Shown one piece after another: positions 53,754 to 61,062 of a stretch of DNA of 64,000 nucleotides. This DNA is from Chitinophagales bacterium. GTDB lineage: Bacteria; Bacteroidota; Bacteroidia; Chitinophagales; UBA2359. The DNA is taken from positions 2,356,001 to 2,420,000 of the forward strand of contig JAWKLZ010000001.1 in NCBI GenBank assembly GCA_041392475.1. The letters are read 5' to 3'. Both the position numbers and the translations under genes were made by a program. Within the stretch, counting starts at the first letter, position 1. Each line of letters opens with the position of its first letter. The notes below the pieces were generated by a model, which saw only the letters and a list, made by a program, of their open reading frames with translations, searched no databases and was not told where the DNA came from.

Positions 53754-54763
53754 TATTGTTTAAGTTTAGCGTTGAAGTCTTTAATTGCAGTGAAATACTG
53801 CTCTTGTCTTTCTGGAGAATAAAATTCAGTTCCCTTTAAAAAATCATACGGCATACAAAGTATTTGCCCGATAAACTTTCCTTCTTCTACTTTTTCTATA
53901 TGCAAAAAATAAGGCTTTGAATGCCTTCCATTTTCTAAAATAGTTTCATTTACCTCCTTACTTTTACCTCTTTCTTGAATAATTGTAGGGTGTGTTAGTA
54001 ATACTCTTTTATCATAGTTACGCCAATCTTCAACCGTTTCTCTTGCTTTTTGGTATTTCTTACCTATGTTCGCCAATGCTTTATCCCAAGAGTTGTGTGA
54101 ATTTTTGTCTTCATAAATAACTTTAGTTTCTTTTGAAATAGCAGTGAAACTGAGAATTTTCACTGCTTCTTTTCTAATTGAAATAGTTTTATCATTATTG
54201 CTAATTCTAAAACATCCAAACCCATTTCTACTTTTTGCACCAAGTCCTCCGTATTGAGATAAAGAAATAAATGCTTCTTGCACACCTTTAAAATCTTCTT
54301 CTGATATTTTTAATGGTTTTAGTACCACTTCAAATGTAGAAGTTGGAGTTATATATTCTCGTCCAATATTTCCTCTATCAGAAATTCCAAATGCTAAATA
54401 GTCCAATACGTTAATTTTAAAATCAGGCATTGGACGTTCTCCATTTCTCGTTTCTATTATTCTGTTTTTACGATAATATGTCGATACTCTATGGTTTGGA
54501 AATTTATCTTGTGAATAGTTCAATTTTTGGTTCTTTATTCTCACAAGAATATTTGACTTAAAAGCCTTATCATCAATAGCACCACCAAATATTTTTACTT
54601 CTTTTTCTCTCATTTCTTCAATCGGCAAATGCCCATTCAAAGCCCGCCACCAAAACCTCAAAGCCCCTTTAATACTCGGCGGACGCAATTCAGGCGTACT
54701 GCCATCAGCACCAGCCAAAAACATCGGCGTAATTACTTCACATTCAAAAGTTATGGATTGCAT
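53753..54763 (-). CDS. cmr1: Type III-B CRISPR RAMP protein Cmr1
   Basis: 336 aa, first gene of the operon. 'CEVITPMFLAGADGSTPELRPPSIKGALRFWWRAL' is the defining Cmr1 N-terminus, and 'FGGAIDDKAFKSNILVRI' and 'LSQYGGLGAKSRNGFGCFRI' are further RAMP motifs. Cmr1 caps the crRNA 3' end. The stop overlaps the cas10 start by 1 bp, so the whole core is translationally coupled. Confidence 0.93.
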   Translation of the reverse strand: MQSITFECEVITPMFLAGADGSTPELRPPSIKGALRFWWRALNGHLPIEEMREKEVKIFGGAIDDKAFKSNILVRIKNQKLNYSQDKFPNHRVSTYYRKNRIIETRNGERPMPDFKINVLDYLAFGISDRGNIGREYITPTSTFEVVLKPLKISEEDFKGVQEAFISLSQYGGLGAKSRNGFGCFRISNNDKTISIRKEAVKILSFTAISKETKVIYEDKNSHNSWDKALANIGKKYQKARETVEDWRNYDKRVLLTHPTIIQERGKSKEVNETILENGRHSKPYFLHIEKVEEGKFIGQILCMPYDFLKGTEFYSPERQEQYFTAIKDFNAKLKQ

Positions 54764-54892
54764 ACCGTTCTTGTTTTTTTGTATAAAGAATCAAACCAAC
54801 GCACACACCAAACCCACTCAGCCAAAATCAAATAATTGGCAGTCGAGTTATTTATCCCATTGGTAGTAAGCTGTGAATCAAAAAGCAAAAAC

Positions 54893-54923
54893 CAAAAGTA
54901 AACAATAATTCAATTTCCCACAA
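54893..54923 (-). promoter_or_regulatory. Promoter of the cmr operon
   Basis: On the minus strand TTG (54923-54921), a 20-nt spacer and TACTTTTG (54900-54893) match the Bacteroidota consensus. The predicted leader before cmr1 is about 120 nt. Confidence 0.7.
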
Positions 54924-55336
54924 TTTTTTTTAACAATCCACTTACTATTTTTATGTAGTCGAGCTATAATAAGCCCATCCGATTCCACAATGATTACCCA
55001 CCAACCCCCAAAAGCCCCTATTTTTGCCCTTCAAGAACCACACTATCCAATACTATAACATCCCAAATTATGACAAGAATCTATTTGTTATCGAAGCAAA
55101 AAGAACATCGCTTTCTTTCGACAAAGGGGTTGCCAACAAAATAAATACCACATTCGAGGTGGGGACTTTTGAAGTTTACTATTTGAAGAATATTGATTTT
55201 CAATTCAATAGAAAACCTTTGAATCAAAAAGTCGGTTCTGTGATAATTTTTGTAGAAGCAATAAAGACTTCGGAAGTTTCATTTTATAAGAGGCTTGCAT
55301 TGAAGTTCCATATCAATGACTGGGCACAAGTATTGA
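54924..55336. other. Intergenic with decayed palindromic repeats
   Basis: No credible gene; an ORF at 55024-55449 has no recognisable features and runs into the serine hydrolase. A decayed family P copy has 'gacttttgaagttt' at 55164-55177 facing 'aaacctttgaatcaaaaagtc' at 55213-55233. A lone arm 'gacttcggaagttt' of the copy-2 type lies at 55266-55279. Confidence 0.6.
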
Positions 55337-56539
55337 TTAAATGGGAATTTCAAAAGAACCCACAATCCCCCGATACAATTCCAATGCCGCCGCATCGCTA
55401 CTCGGCACATAACTCACATCATTGTATCGAGGATTGGCGGACAATTTGACAATCACCGTATTCGTAGCGGGATTGACATAGACATTTTGGTTATAGACCC
55501 CAATCGCCATAAATTCCCCCACATCACTTTTCGGAATCCACCATTGATAGCCATACCCAAATTCTCCATTACGGGGTTGAAGGTGAGGCGCATCGGGGGT
55601 TAGAGAGGCCTGAACCCATTCCTTCGGCACAATTTGTTTGCCATTCCAGTAGCCATTTTTCAAGTACAAAGTTCCTATTTTGGCAAAATCCCTCAATGTC
55701 AAGTTTAGCCCGCCCAAAGCCATTTCCATGCCATAACCATCCATCAACCAATACCCTTCATACTCCATTCCCATTGGTTCGTATAGCTTCTCCTGCATAT
55801 AGTCCGTGATGGATCTGCCAGTAGCTTTGGTCAGAATCATCCCCAAGACATGCGTATTGATGCTGACGTAGTGATTGACCGTACCAGGTTCCAATTCACG
55901 CTCCAAAGTAGCGGCAAAAGCATCTTGTGAATCACCCAAAGCAAAACCCCTTCCCCATCGGTTGATGTCGCTGTTGAAGTCGCCATAATCCTCATTGAAG
56001 CGAACACCCGTCGACATTTGTAGTACATCCTTGATACGCACACCATCATAGGCCGTACCCTTCAATGTTGGCACATAGTCCTCCACATTTGCGGTAATTC
56101 CCGAAATTTTGCCTTCTTCAACGGCTATTCCGACCAATGCCGAAACAAACGATTTTGCCATGGACCAGGAAATGTTTTGAGTCGATTCGGTATTGCCCAA
56201 ATAGTATTCTTCAAACACAATGGAGTCGTTTTGAATCACTAAAAAACCCGTTGTCCAAGAGTCTTTTAGAAATTGCTTTGTATCGAGGGTTTTTCCTTCA
56301 AAGGTAAAGTTGTCGGGCAAGGTCATCACCGAACCTTTTGGATAGGTATGCGGATTAGAGGATGGTTTCATGCGGCTTACCGTCCAAATGTCATCAAAAG
56401 ACCTGAAATTCTCCACAATTTTATCCTCGTCAAATAAGTGAATCGTATGATTCAACATTTTGTATTTGGGATAAAACCAAACCGCTGCAACAAGCAATAC
56501 CAGCATCAAACCCAATCCAATTTTTTTCCAAGTCTTCAT
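55337..56539 (-). CDS. Beta-lactamase-family serine hydrolase
   Basis: 400 aa with an N-terminal membrane anchor ('IGLGLMLVLLVAAVWFYP'). The class C beta-lactamase/esterase signature is present: 'SWSMAKSFVSALVG' (SxxK with the nucleophilic Ser) and 'NHYVSINTHVLGMILTKATG' (the Tyr-x-x-x-Asn region). 'MSTGVRFNEDYGD' and 'GYGYQWWIP' are also typical. It is probably periplasmic. The substrate could be peptidoglycan-like peptides or an ester; resistance to beta-lactams should not be assumed. Confidence 0.88.
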   Translation of the reverse strand: MKTWKKIGLGLMLVLLVAAVWFYPKYKMLNHTIHLFDEDKIVENFRSFDDIWTVSRMKPSSNPHTYPKGSVMTLPDNFTFEGKTLDTKQFLKDSWTTGFLVIQNDSIVFEEYYLGNTESTQNISWSMAKSFVSALVGIAVEEGKISGITANVEDYVPTLKGTAYDGVRIKDVLQMSTGVRFNEDYGDFNSDINRWGRGFALGDSQDAFAATLERELEPGTVNHYVSINTHVLGMILTKATGRSITDYMQEKLYEPMGMEYEGYWLMDGYGMEMALGGLNLTLRDFAKIGTLYLKNGYWNGKQIVPKEWVQASLTPDAPHLQPRNGEFGYGYQWWIPKSDVGEFMAIGVYNQNVYVNPATNTVIVKLSANPRYNDVSYVPSSDAAALELYRGIVGSFEIPI

Positions 56540-56561
56540 TTCTTTTCGCTTTTATTTTGGT

Positions 56562-56830
56562 TCATCAAAGATTTTAGTAGAGGGAGACTTTTGTAGTTTA
56601 TTCTTAAAGATATGGAATGTTTAAAAATCAGTATGCTCTCAAAAGGAAACTATAGGTCTTCACATTAAAAAGGAATAAATCGCAACCCACCCCTGCCCCT
56701 CCAAGGAGGGGAATACTTTTACCAAGTGGGAAATTCCCCTCTTGGGAGGGGTAAGGGGTGGGTTTAAGTAATATAAACAATCAATGCGGAAACCAATACA
56801 AAAGTCTTTAACTGCTCCACTATTTTTTAT
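56562..56830. repeat. Palindromic repeat family P, copy 6, interrupted by a 144-bp element
   Basis: The left half (56562-56652) and right half (56797-56830) join into a sequence that matches the reverse complement of copy 5 nearly base for base, once 56653-56796 and one TA are removed. The right outer arm overlaps the stop codon region of the endonuclease I gene (56820-56822). Confidence 0.85.
56653..56796 (+). mobile_element. 144-bp TA-flanked palindromic MITE-like element, copy 1
   Basis: Bounded by TA at 56651-56652 and 56797-56798. The ends TAGGTCTTCACAT and, reversed, TTGGTTTCCGCAT form weak terminal inverted repeats. The centre is a GC-rich double palindrome ('acccacccctgcccctcc' and 'ggaggggtaaggggtgggt'). 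A near-identical reversed copy lies at 59318-59461. Confidence 0.82.
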
Positions 56831-57863
56831 ACACCCTCAAAACCTTCCCCAAACCTTCCGATTGAATCTGCAAAATATACACACCTTGCGGCAAATCACT
56901 TACCTGCAATCGGGTTTCAGACTTCAAAAGCTGTTCTCGGATAAGTCTTCCATAGAGGTCAAATAGCTGTACTTTTCCTGTATTTTTGGTCGCTTCAATA
57001 AGCACCTCCTCCCTTACAAAATTGGACGCAATCGTTGCCCAATCCGCTTGACTCCACTCCGAAATAGCCGTTACCACACAATTGGGATCGCCATCGGGAA
57101 AGGAGGCATCCGCTTCAAAATAAGCACGTTGCACCAAAGAAGCATCCACAATAAACGGATTGTGGTTGCCTTGATTGGCTGCAATCAAATCATCCCTTCG
57201 TTTTTCGGTTTCGTCCACAGGGTCCGCTAAATGCCATTCATAGAGAGTTTGTTTTTGAAGGTTGAAAAAAGCGGCATCTGCAATCGGTTGGTAAATGGCA
57301 TAGAAGTAAAAAATGGCTCTGGCAATATCTCCTTTCACCTTTTCTCGTGGTTCAAAAACACAATCCTCCTCATCTTTTTCGCTGTACAAGTCTATGTCAG
57401 TCATTGGAATACTGCTCAACTGCGTATTCAGATAAAACCATTGATCGGTATCGCTGTCTGCTATTTCACCAAACGGACAACTTCCCCTCGATTCGTTTAC
57501 ATTCACTTTTGAAGGAAAAATATTGTGCAAGTCGCTTCTGGCAGGTTCATCCCCAGCACCCAAAGATTGTGGATACACATGCTCGGCGTTTATTCCTCCC
57601 GAAAATGCAGAAACACTAGGGTCTGCATTGGGGTCGAGCGTAACCGTAAAATCGGTGTAGATGCACGACAATTGCAGTCCATTGTTGTCAATTTTGGAAT
57701 ACAAAATATCCCTTCCTGGCCCATAACCCAAGGGATTGTTGGGCGTATAGGCATTGCGTAAAGCATCTACAAGCGGTTGCCCATATTTGCAGGGCTCGAT
57801 GAAATTTTGCGCTTGTAAAGCTATTGAAGTTAACAGAAGAAGCAGAGAAAATAGGTATTTCAT
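56820..57863 (-). CDS. Secreted endonuclease I family nuclease with T9SS sorting tail
   Basis: 347 aa. Signal peptide 'YLFSLLLLLTSIALQAQ'. The EndA/DNase I-like (endonuclease I) fold has 'INAEHVYPQSLG' (catalytic His region), 'SDLHNIFPSKVNVNESRGSCPFGEI' and 'GDIARAIFYFYAIY'. The C-terminal 75 residues ('LFDLYGRLIREQLL' to 'LPQGVYILQIQSEGLGKVLRVYKK') form a type-A T9SS domain. The product is probably a surface or extracellular nuclease for nucleic-acid scavenging. The stop codon lies inside the outer arm of repeat P copy 6. Confidence 0.93.
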   Translation of the reverse strand: MKYLFSLLLLLTSIALQAQNFIEPCKYGQPLVDALRNAYTPNNPLGYGPGRDILYSKIDNNGLQLSCIYTDFTVTLDPNADPSVSAFSGGINAEHVYPQSLGAGDEPARSDLHNIFPSKVNVNESRGSCPFGEIADSDTDQWFYLNTQLSSIPMTDIDLYSEKDEEDCVFEPREKVKGDIARAIFYFYAIYQPIADAAFFNLQKQTLYEWHLADPVDETEKRRDDLIAANQGNHNPFIVDASLVQRAYFEADASFPDGDPNCVVTAISEWSQADWATIASNFVREEVLIEATKNTGKVQLFDLYGRLIREQLLKSETRLQVSDLPQGVYILQIQSEGLGKVLRVYKK

Positions 57864-57971
57864 GGTATTTTTTGTGTAGAGAAATGAAATAGTAAGTACC
57901 GTGTAAAGGAAAAATTTTAATATTTTAGCAGCATCGCTGCGGCTCTCTTTGTAGGAACAATGCTAGAGAGA

Positions 57972-58098
57972 TTCTTATGAGGGGCGTAGCCTCGACACCA
58001 CAGATAATCACTTGGTTAGTTGTGCCGAAGCTATGCTCCTATGTTTCTATCATTACAGATTTTCTTACAGATAGTGTCAGGGCCATGCCCTTGTAATT
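57972..58098. repeat. Dispersed repeat family G, copy 2
   Basis: 'ggggcgtagcctcgaca', 'gtgccgaagctatgctcctat' and 'cagggccatgcccttg' are the reverse-complement counterparts of the copy at 28866-28950. It lies between the endonuclease and GNAT genes. Confidence 0.6.
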
Positions 58099-58113
58099 GT
58101 CAAATAAGGAACA

Positions 58114-58247
58114 CCAATAAAATAATATCCCGATTTAGACTTTTGTAGTTTCATTTAAAAAAAATATTAGAAGTAAGAAAATCAACATTTTATCAATAGA
58201 AAACTACAAAAGTCTTCTTGATGCTATTGAGGAACTTATTTTATTGG
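58114..58247. repeat. Palindromic repeat family P, copy 7 (complete)
   Basis: Perfect outer arms 'ccaataaaataa' (58114-58125) and 'ttattttattgg' (58236-58247). Inner arms are 'gacttttgtagttt' (58138-58151) and 'aaactacaaaagtc' starting near 58200. It is closely similar to copy 4. Confidence 0.88.
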
Positions 58248-58314
58248 CTATACTAACCTTCATTACAGCGTATTAAGGAACAAGGAAAAAGTAGAATTTA
58301 TTTTTTCACCATTG

Positions 58315-58914
58315 CTAATGTATGGCTTTCATCTTGAATTGAAGTGATTTTTTTACCGTTTTCCATTCCACTTCAATAATAGAAAAAACCACCGTATCCC
58401 GCAAAGCTCCATCTGAGTCTATTCTATGACTCCTCAAAACGCCATCCTGTTTTGCCCCAAGCCTCAATATGGCATTCCTCGATTGGTGATTGTGCCAATG
58501 CGTTCTGAATTCCACTGCAATGGCATCCAAGTTTTCAAAAGCATGTTGCAGCAGCAAAAATTTACATTCTGTATTGACACCTGTTCTTTGGTAACTCTTT
58601 GCATACCAAGTATAACCAATCTCTAAACGCCTGTGTTCAGGAGTCGCATTGCAGTACCTCGTTGTGCCAATGATTTGACCACTTGCTTTGTCAACGACTA
58701 CAAAGGGCAGAGCATTGCCCTTTTTTTGATCTTCAAAAGCTACATCCAAATAGTTGTCAATAGTTGCTATTGAAGGAACAAACGTGTACCAAAGTTCCGA
58801 CAACTCGCCATCATTTGCCGCCTTCAAAAGGGCTTCTTTGTGCGAATGGTCTAAAGGAATCAATTTTACTTTTTGTCCTTCTAAGGTGATAGGTGTGAGC
58901 CAATTATTTGTCAT
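58315..58914 (-). CDS. GNAT N-acetyltransferase (RimJ/RimL type)
   Basis: 199 aa. It opens 'LEGQKVKLIPLDHSHKEALLKAA', typical of RimJ/RimL-like GNATs. It continues with 'RRLEIGYTWYAKSYQRTGVNTECKFLLLQHAFENL' (acetyl-CoA-binding A motif, here with RTG in place of the commoner RGxGxG/A) and 'VEFRTHWHNHQSRNAILRLGAKQDGVLR'. It probably acetylates an amine of a protein or small molecule; the substrate is not predictable. Confidence 0.9.
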   Translation of the reverse strand: MTNNWLTPITLEGQKVKLIPLDHSHKEALLKAANDGELSELWYTFVPSIATIDNYLDVAFEDQKKGNALPFVVVDKASGQIIGTTRYCNATPEHRRLEIGYTWYAKSYQRTGVNTECKFLLLQHAFENLDAIAVEFRTHWHNHQSRNAILRLGAKQDGVLRSHRIDSDGALRDTVVFSIIEVEWKTVKKSLQFKMKAIH

Positions 58915-58938
58915 TTGCTACTTCGGTTTATTACTGTG

Positions 58939-59298
58939 TTAATCCCACTCAATATCATTTCCTTCTTCTTCAACAAGAAGATACAACTTTGCTTCATTTT
59001 CAATCAAACCCTCAATCACTTCTACCAGTTTGTTTGCCTTTTCTTCGTTTTCTGGATTCAAAGCATAGAGCGCAACAAAGGTTCCTGCTTCTGGATCGCT
59101 ATCCATACCCTCCATTAGCTCAGGATGATTTTTGGCTAGATAATGGTTCAAAAACGCTTCCCAATTGTAGCCATTCATATAGGCTTCCTCGTTGATTTCG
59201 TTCATTTTTTCTCCAATTTCCATCACTTTTTCGTCTTCTACATTGAAGATAATGGAGAGTTGGTTAGGATGTTTGACAATTTGTAAGTAGTCTTTCAT
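58939..59298 (-). CDS. Imm51-like immunity protein
   Basis: 119 aa, strongly acidic. 'MNEINEEAYMNGYNWEAFLNHYLAKNHPEL' and 'DPEAGTFVALY' match the Imm51 family of immunity proteins found with polymorphic toxins. No toxin gene is adjacent, so this is an orphan or the partner has been lost. It would act in the cytoplasm by binding a toxin. Confidence 0.75.
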   Translation of the reverse strand: MKDYLQIVKHPNQLSIIFNVEDEKVMEIGEKMNEINEEAYMNGYNWEAFLNHYLAKNHPELMEGMDSDPEAGTFVALYALNPENEEKANKLVEVIEGLIENEAKLYLLVEEEGNDIEWD

Positions 59299-59317
59299 TG
59301 TAATTTTACTTTGTTTA

Positions 59318-59461
59318 TTGGTTTCCGCATTGATTGTTTATATTACTTAAACCCACCCCTTACCCCTCCCAAGAGGGGAATTTCCCACTTGATACAAGTA
59401 TTCCCCTCCTTGGAGGGGCAGGGGTGGGTTGCGATTTATTCCTTTTTAATGTGAAGACCTA
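59318..59461 (-). mobile_element. 144-bp TA-flanked palindromic MITE-like element, copy 2
   Basis: The reverse complement of 56653-56796 with only a few differences (for example GATACA against GGTAAA at the centre) and the same length. TA lies on both sides (59316-59317, 59462-59463). It ends 4 bp before the stop codon of the downstream DUF2306 gene. Confidence 0.82.
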
Positions 59462-59465
59462 TAGT

Positions 59466-59852
59466 TTATCCAAAAAACAATTGATACAAATACCTGCCTG
59501 GCACAAAAGTAAAACCTCCTGCAATAATGATTGCTCCAAAATACAACAAAATCATTTTTCGTTTGTGGGCTTTCACATCTCCTCGTTTGATGGCAAGGTA
59601 AGCAGTTGGCACTGTATAAAGTGTCAGGAAAGTAAAGCCATGTATCCAACCAAAATGATTCAAAAATCTTGGGCCCACCTGTGCAGGCATAAACAAGGTG
59701 ACTGTTGCAGTAAACAGCATCAGAACCATATAAACACGCCCCAAGTTTTTGTGAAAGGAAGTGCCCTTTTGAATCAAAAGCAGAACAGTTCCAATAATGA
59801 AACAAGGAACAACTGTTGCCAAATGAAGATACATCAATTCGATATATTCCAT
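59466..59852 (-). CDS. DUF2306 membrane protein
   Basis: 128 aa with four hydrophobic segments. 'YLHLATVVPCFIIGTVLLLIQKGTSFHKNLGRVYM' and 'GWIHGFTFLTLYTVPTAYLAIKRGDVKAHKRKMILLYFGAII' include the conserved His residues (HKxxG, HxHK) of this family. They are possibly heme- or metal-linked. The function of the family is unknown. Confidence 0.8.
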   Translation of the reverse strand: MEYIELMYLHLATVVPCFIIGTVLLLIQKGTSFHKNLGRVYMVLMLFTATVTLFMPAQVGPRFLNHFGWIHGFTFLTLYTVPTAYLAIKRGDVKAHKRKMILLYFGAIIIAGGFTFVPGRYLYQLFFG

Positions 59853-59877
59853 GATTTACTGTTTAAGTTATGAATGT

Positions 59878-60894
59878 TCACACCTCAAAACTCGCATCCA
59901 CATGCGCCCGAATCTGCTCTCTCAGTTCCTCAACAGTCAGCCATTCATCATTTGTACCCGAATTGTAGCGAAAACCAAATGGGAGTGTTTTTCCATTTTT
60001 AGCTTCGGCATAATCCTCCTTGCTCCAACGAGAAGTTGCAGGGCAAATCACATAATACTCCTCCAGCTCTACCGTATTGAGCGAGTCCGTTTCGGTAATC
60101 AAATCTTCGTGCAGTTTTTCACCAGGGCGAATACCCACGATTTTTTGCTCACAATTCGGAGCTATTGCAGTCGCTACATCGGTGATGCGATAAGAAGGAA
60201 TTTTGGGTACAAACAACTCCCCTCCCCAAGCATGTTCCAAGGCAAACAAGACCAATTCAACGCCCTCGGTCAAGGTGATATTGAAGCGGGTCATATCGGG
60301 ATGGGTAATCGGCAATACGCCATCTTTGCGTTTTTTCATGAAAAAAGGAATTACCGAACCTCTTGATCCAATGACATTTCCGTAACGTACCACTGAAAAA
60401 GCAATGTCACGAGAACCTTTCATATTGTTGGCTGCAATGAACAATTTATCTGAACACAATTTGGTAGCACCGTATAAATTGATGGGCGCAGCCGCTTTAT
60501 CTGTCGAAAGCGCAACGACCTTTTTGACTCCCGAATCCAAAGCCGCTTCAATGACATTTTCCGCTCCTAAAACGTTGGTTTTGATGCACTCCATAGGATT
60601 GTATTCCGCCGCAGGTACCTGCTTCAATGCAGCAGCATGAACAATGATGTCAATCCCTTCACAAGCCCTTTTGAAGCGTGCGCCATCTCTTACATCTCCG
60701 ATGAAATAGCGCATTGCCTTGTATTTTTTATTTGGAAAAATTTGCGCCATTTCAAATTGCTTCAATTCATCCCTCGAATACACGACCAAACGTTTTACTT
60801 CTGGATACCGCTGCAATACAATCTCCACAAATTTTTTGCCGAAAGAACCCGTTCCTCCCGTTATTAATATAGATTTTCCGTTTAATGTGAACAT
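59878..60894 (-). CDS. pseB: UDP-N-acetylglucosamine 4,6-dehydratase (inverting), PseB
   Basis: 338 aa, extended SDR. 'ILITGGTGSFGKKFVEIVL' is the NADP site. 'HAAALKQVPAAEYNPMECIKTNVLGAENVIEAAL' and 'LYGATKLCSDKLF' (YxxxK-type region, with 'VALSTDKAA' carrying the TDK) match PseB. It performs the first step of pseudaminic acid synthesis, C6 dehydration with C5 epimerisation. No other pse genes are visible; the nearby membrane protein and glycosyltransferase suggest a surface-glycan locus continuing past 64 kb. Confidence 0.9.
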   Translation of the reverse strand: MFTLNGKSILITGGTGSFGKKFVEIVLQRYPEVKRLVVYSRDELKQFEMAQIFPNKKYKAMRYFIGDVRDGARFKRACEGIDIIVHAAALKQVPAAEYNPMECIKTNVLGAENVIEAALDSGVKKVVALSTDKAAAPINLYGATKLCSDKLFIAANNMKGSRDIAFSVVRYGNVIGSRGSVIPFFMKKRKDGVLPITHPDMTRFNITLTEGVELVLFALEHAWGGELFVPKIPSYRITDVATAIAPNCEQKIVGIRPGEKLHEDLITETDSLNTVELEEYYVICPATSRWSKEDYAEAKNGKTLPFGFRYNSGTNDEWLTVEELREQIRAHVDASFEV

Positions 60895-61062
60895 AGTTTC
60901 TTTGTTGTTGTACTATTTATTAAAGCCCAAAATTGCGAAATATCAAGCACTTTTTTTTTGATTTCGATTTTCATTTTTATTTTGATTGTTTCAATTCCCT
61001 GTTTTTCATTGTTGGCAATATTCGGTAAATTGCAGCTTCAATTGAATTAATTTATTATTGTA

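Noticed and set aside
55024..55449. 141-aa ORF upstream of the serine hydrolase
   Set aside because: It runs across decayed palindromic repeats and overlaps the 3' end of a clear gene on the other strand.
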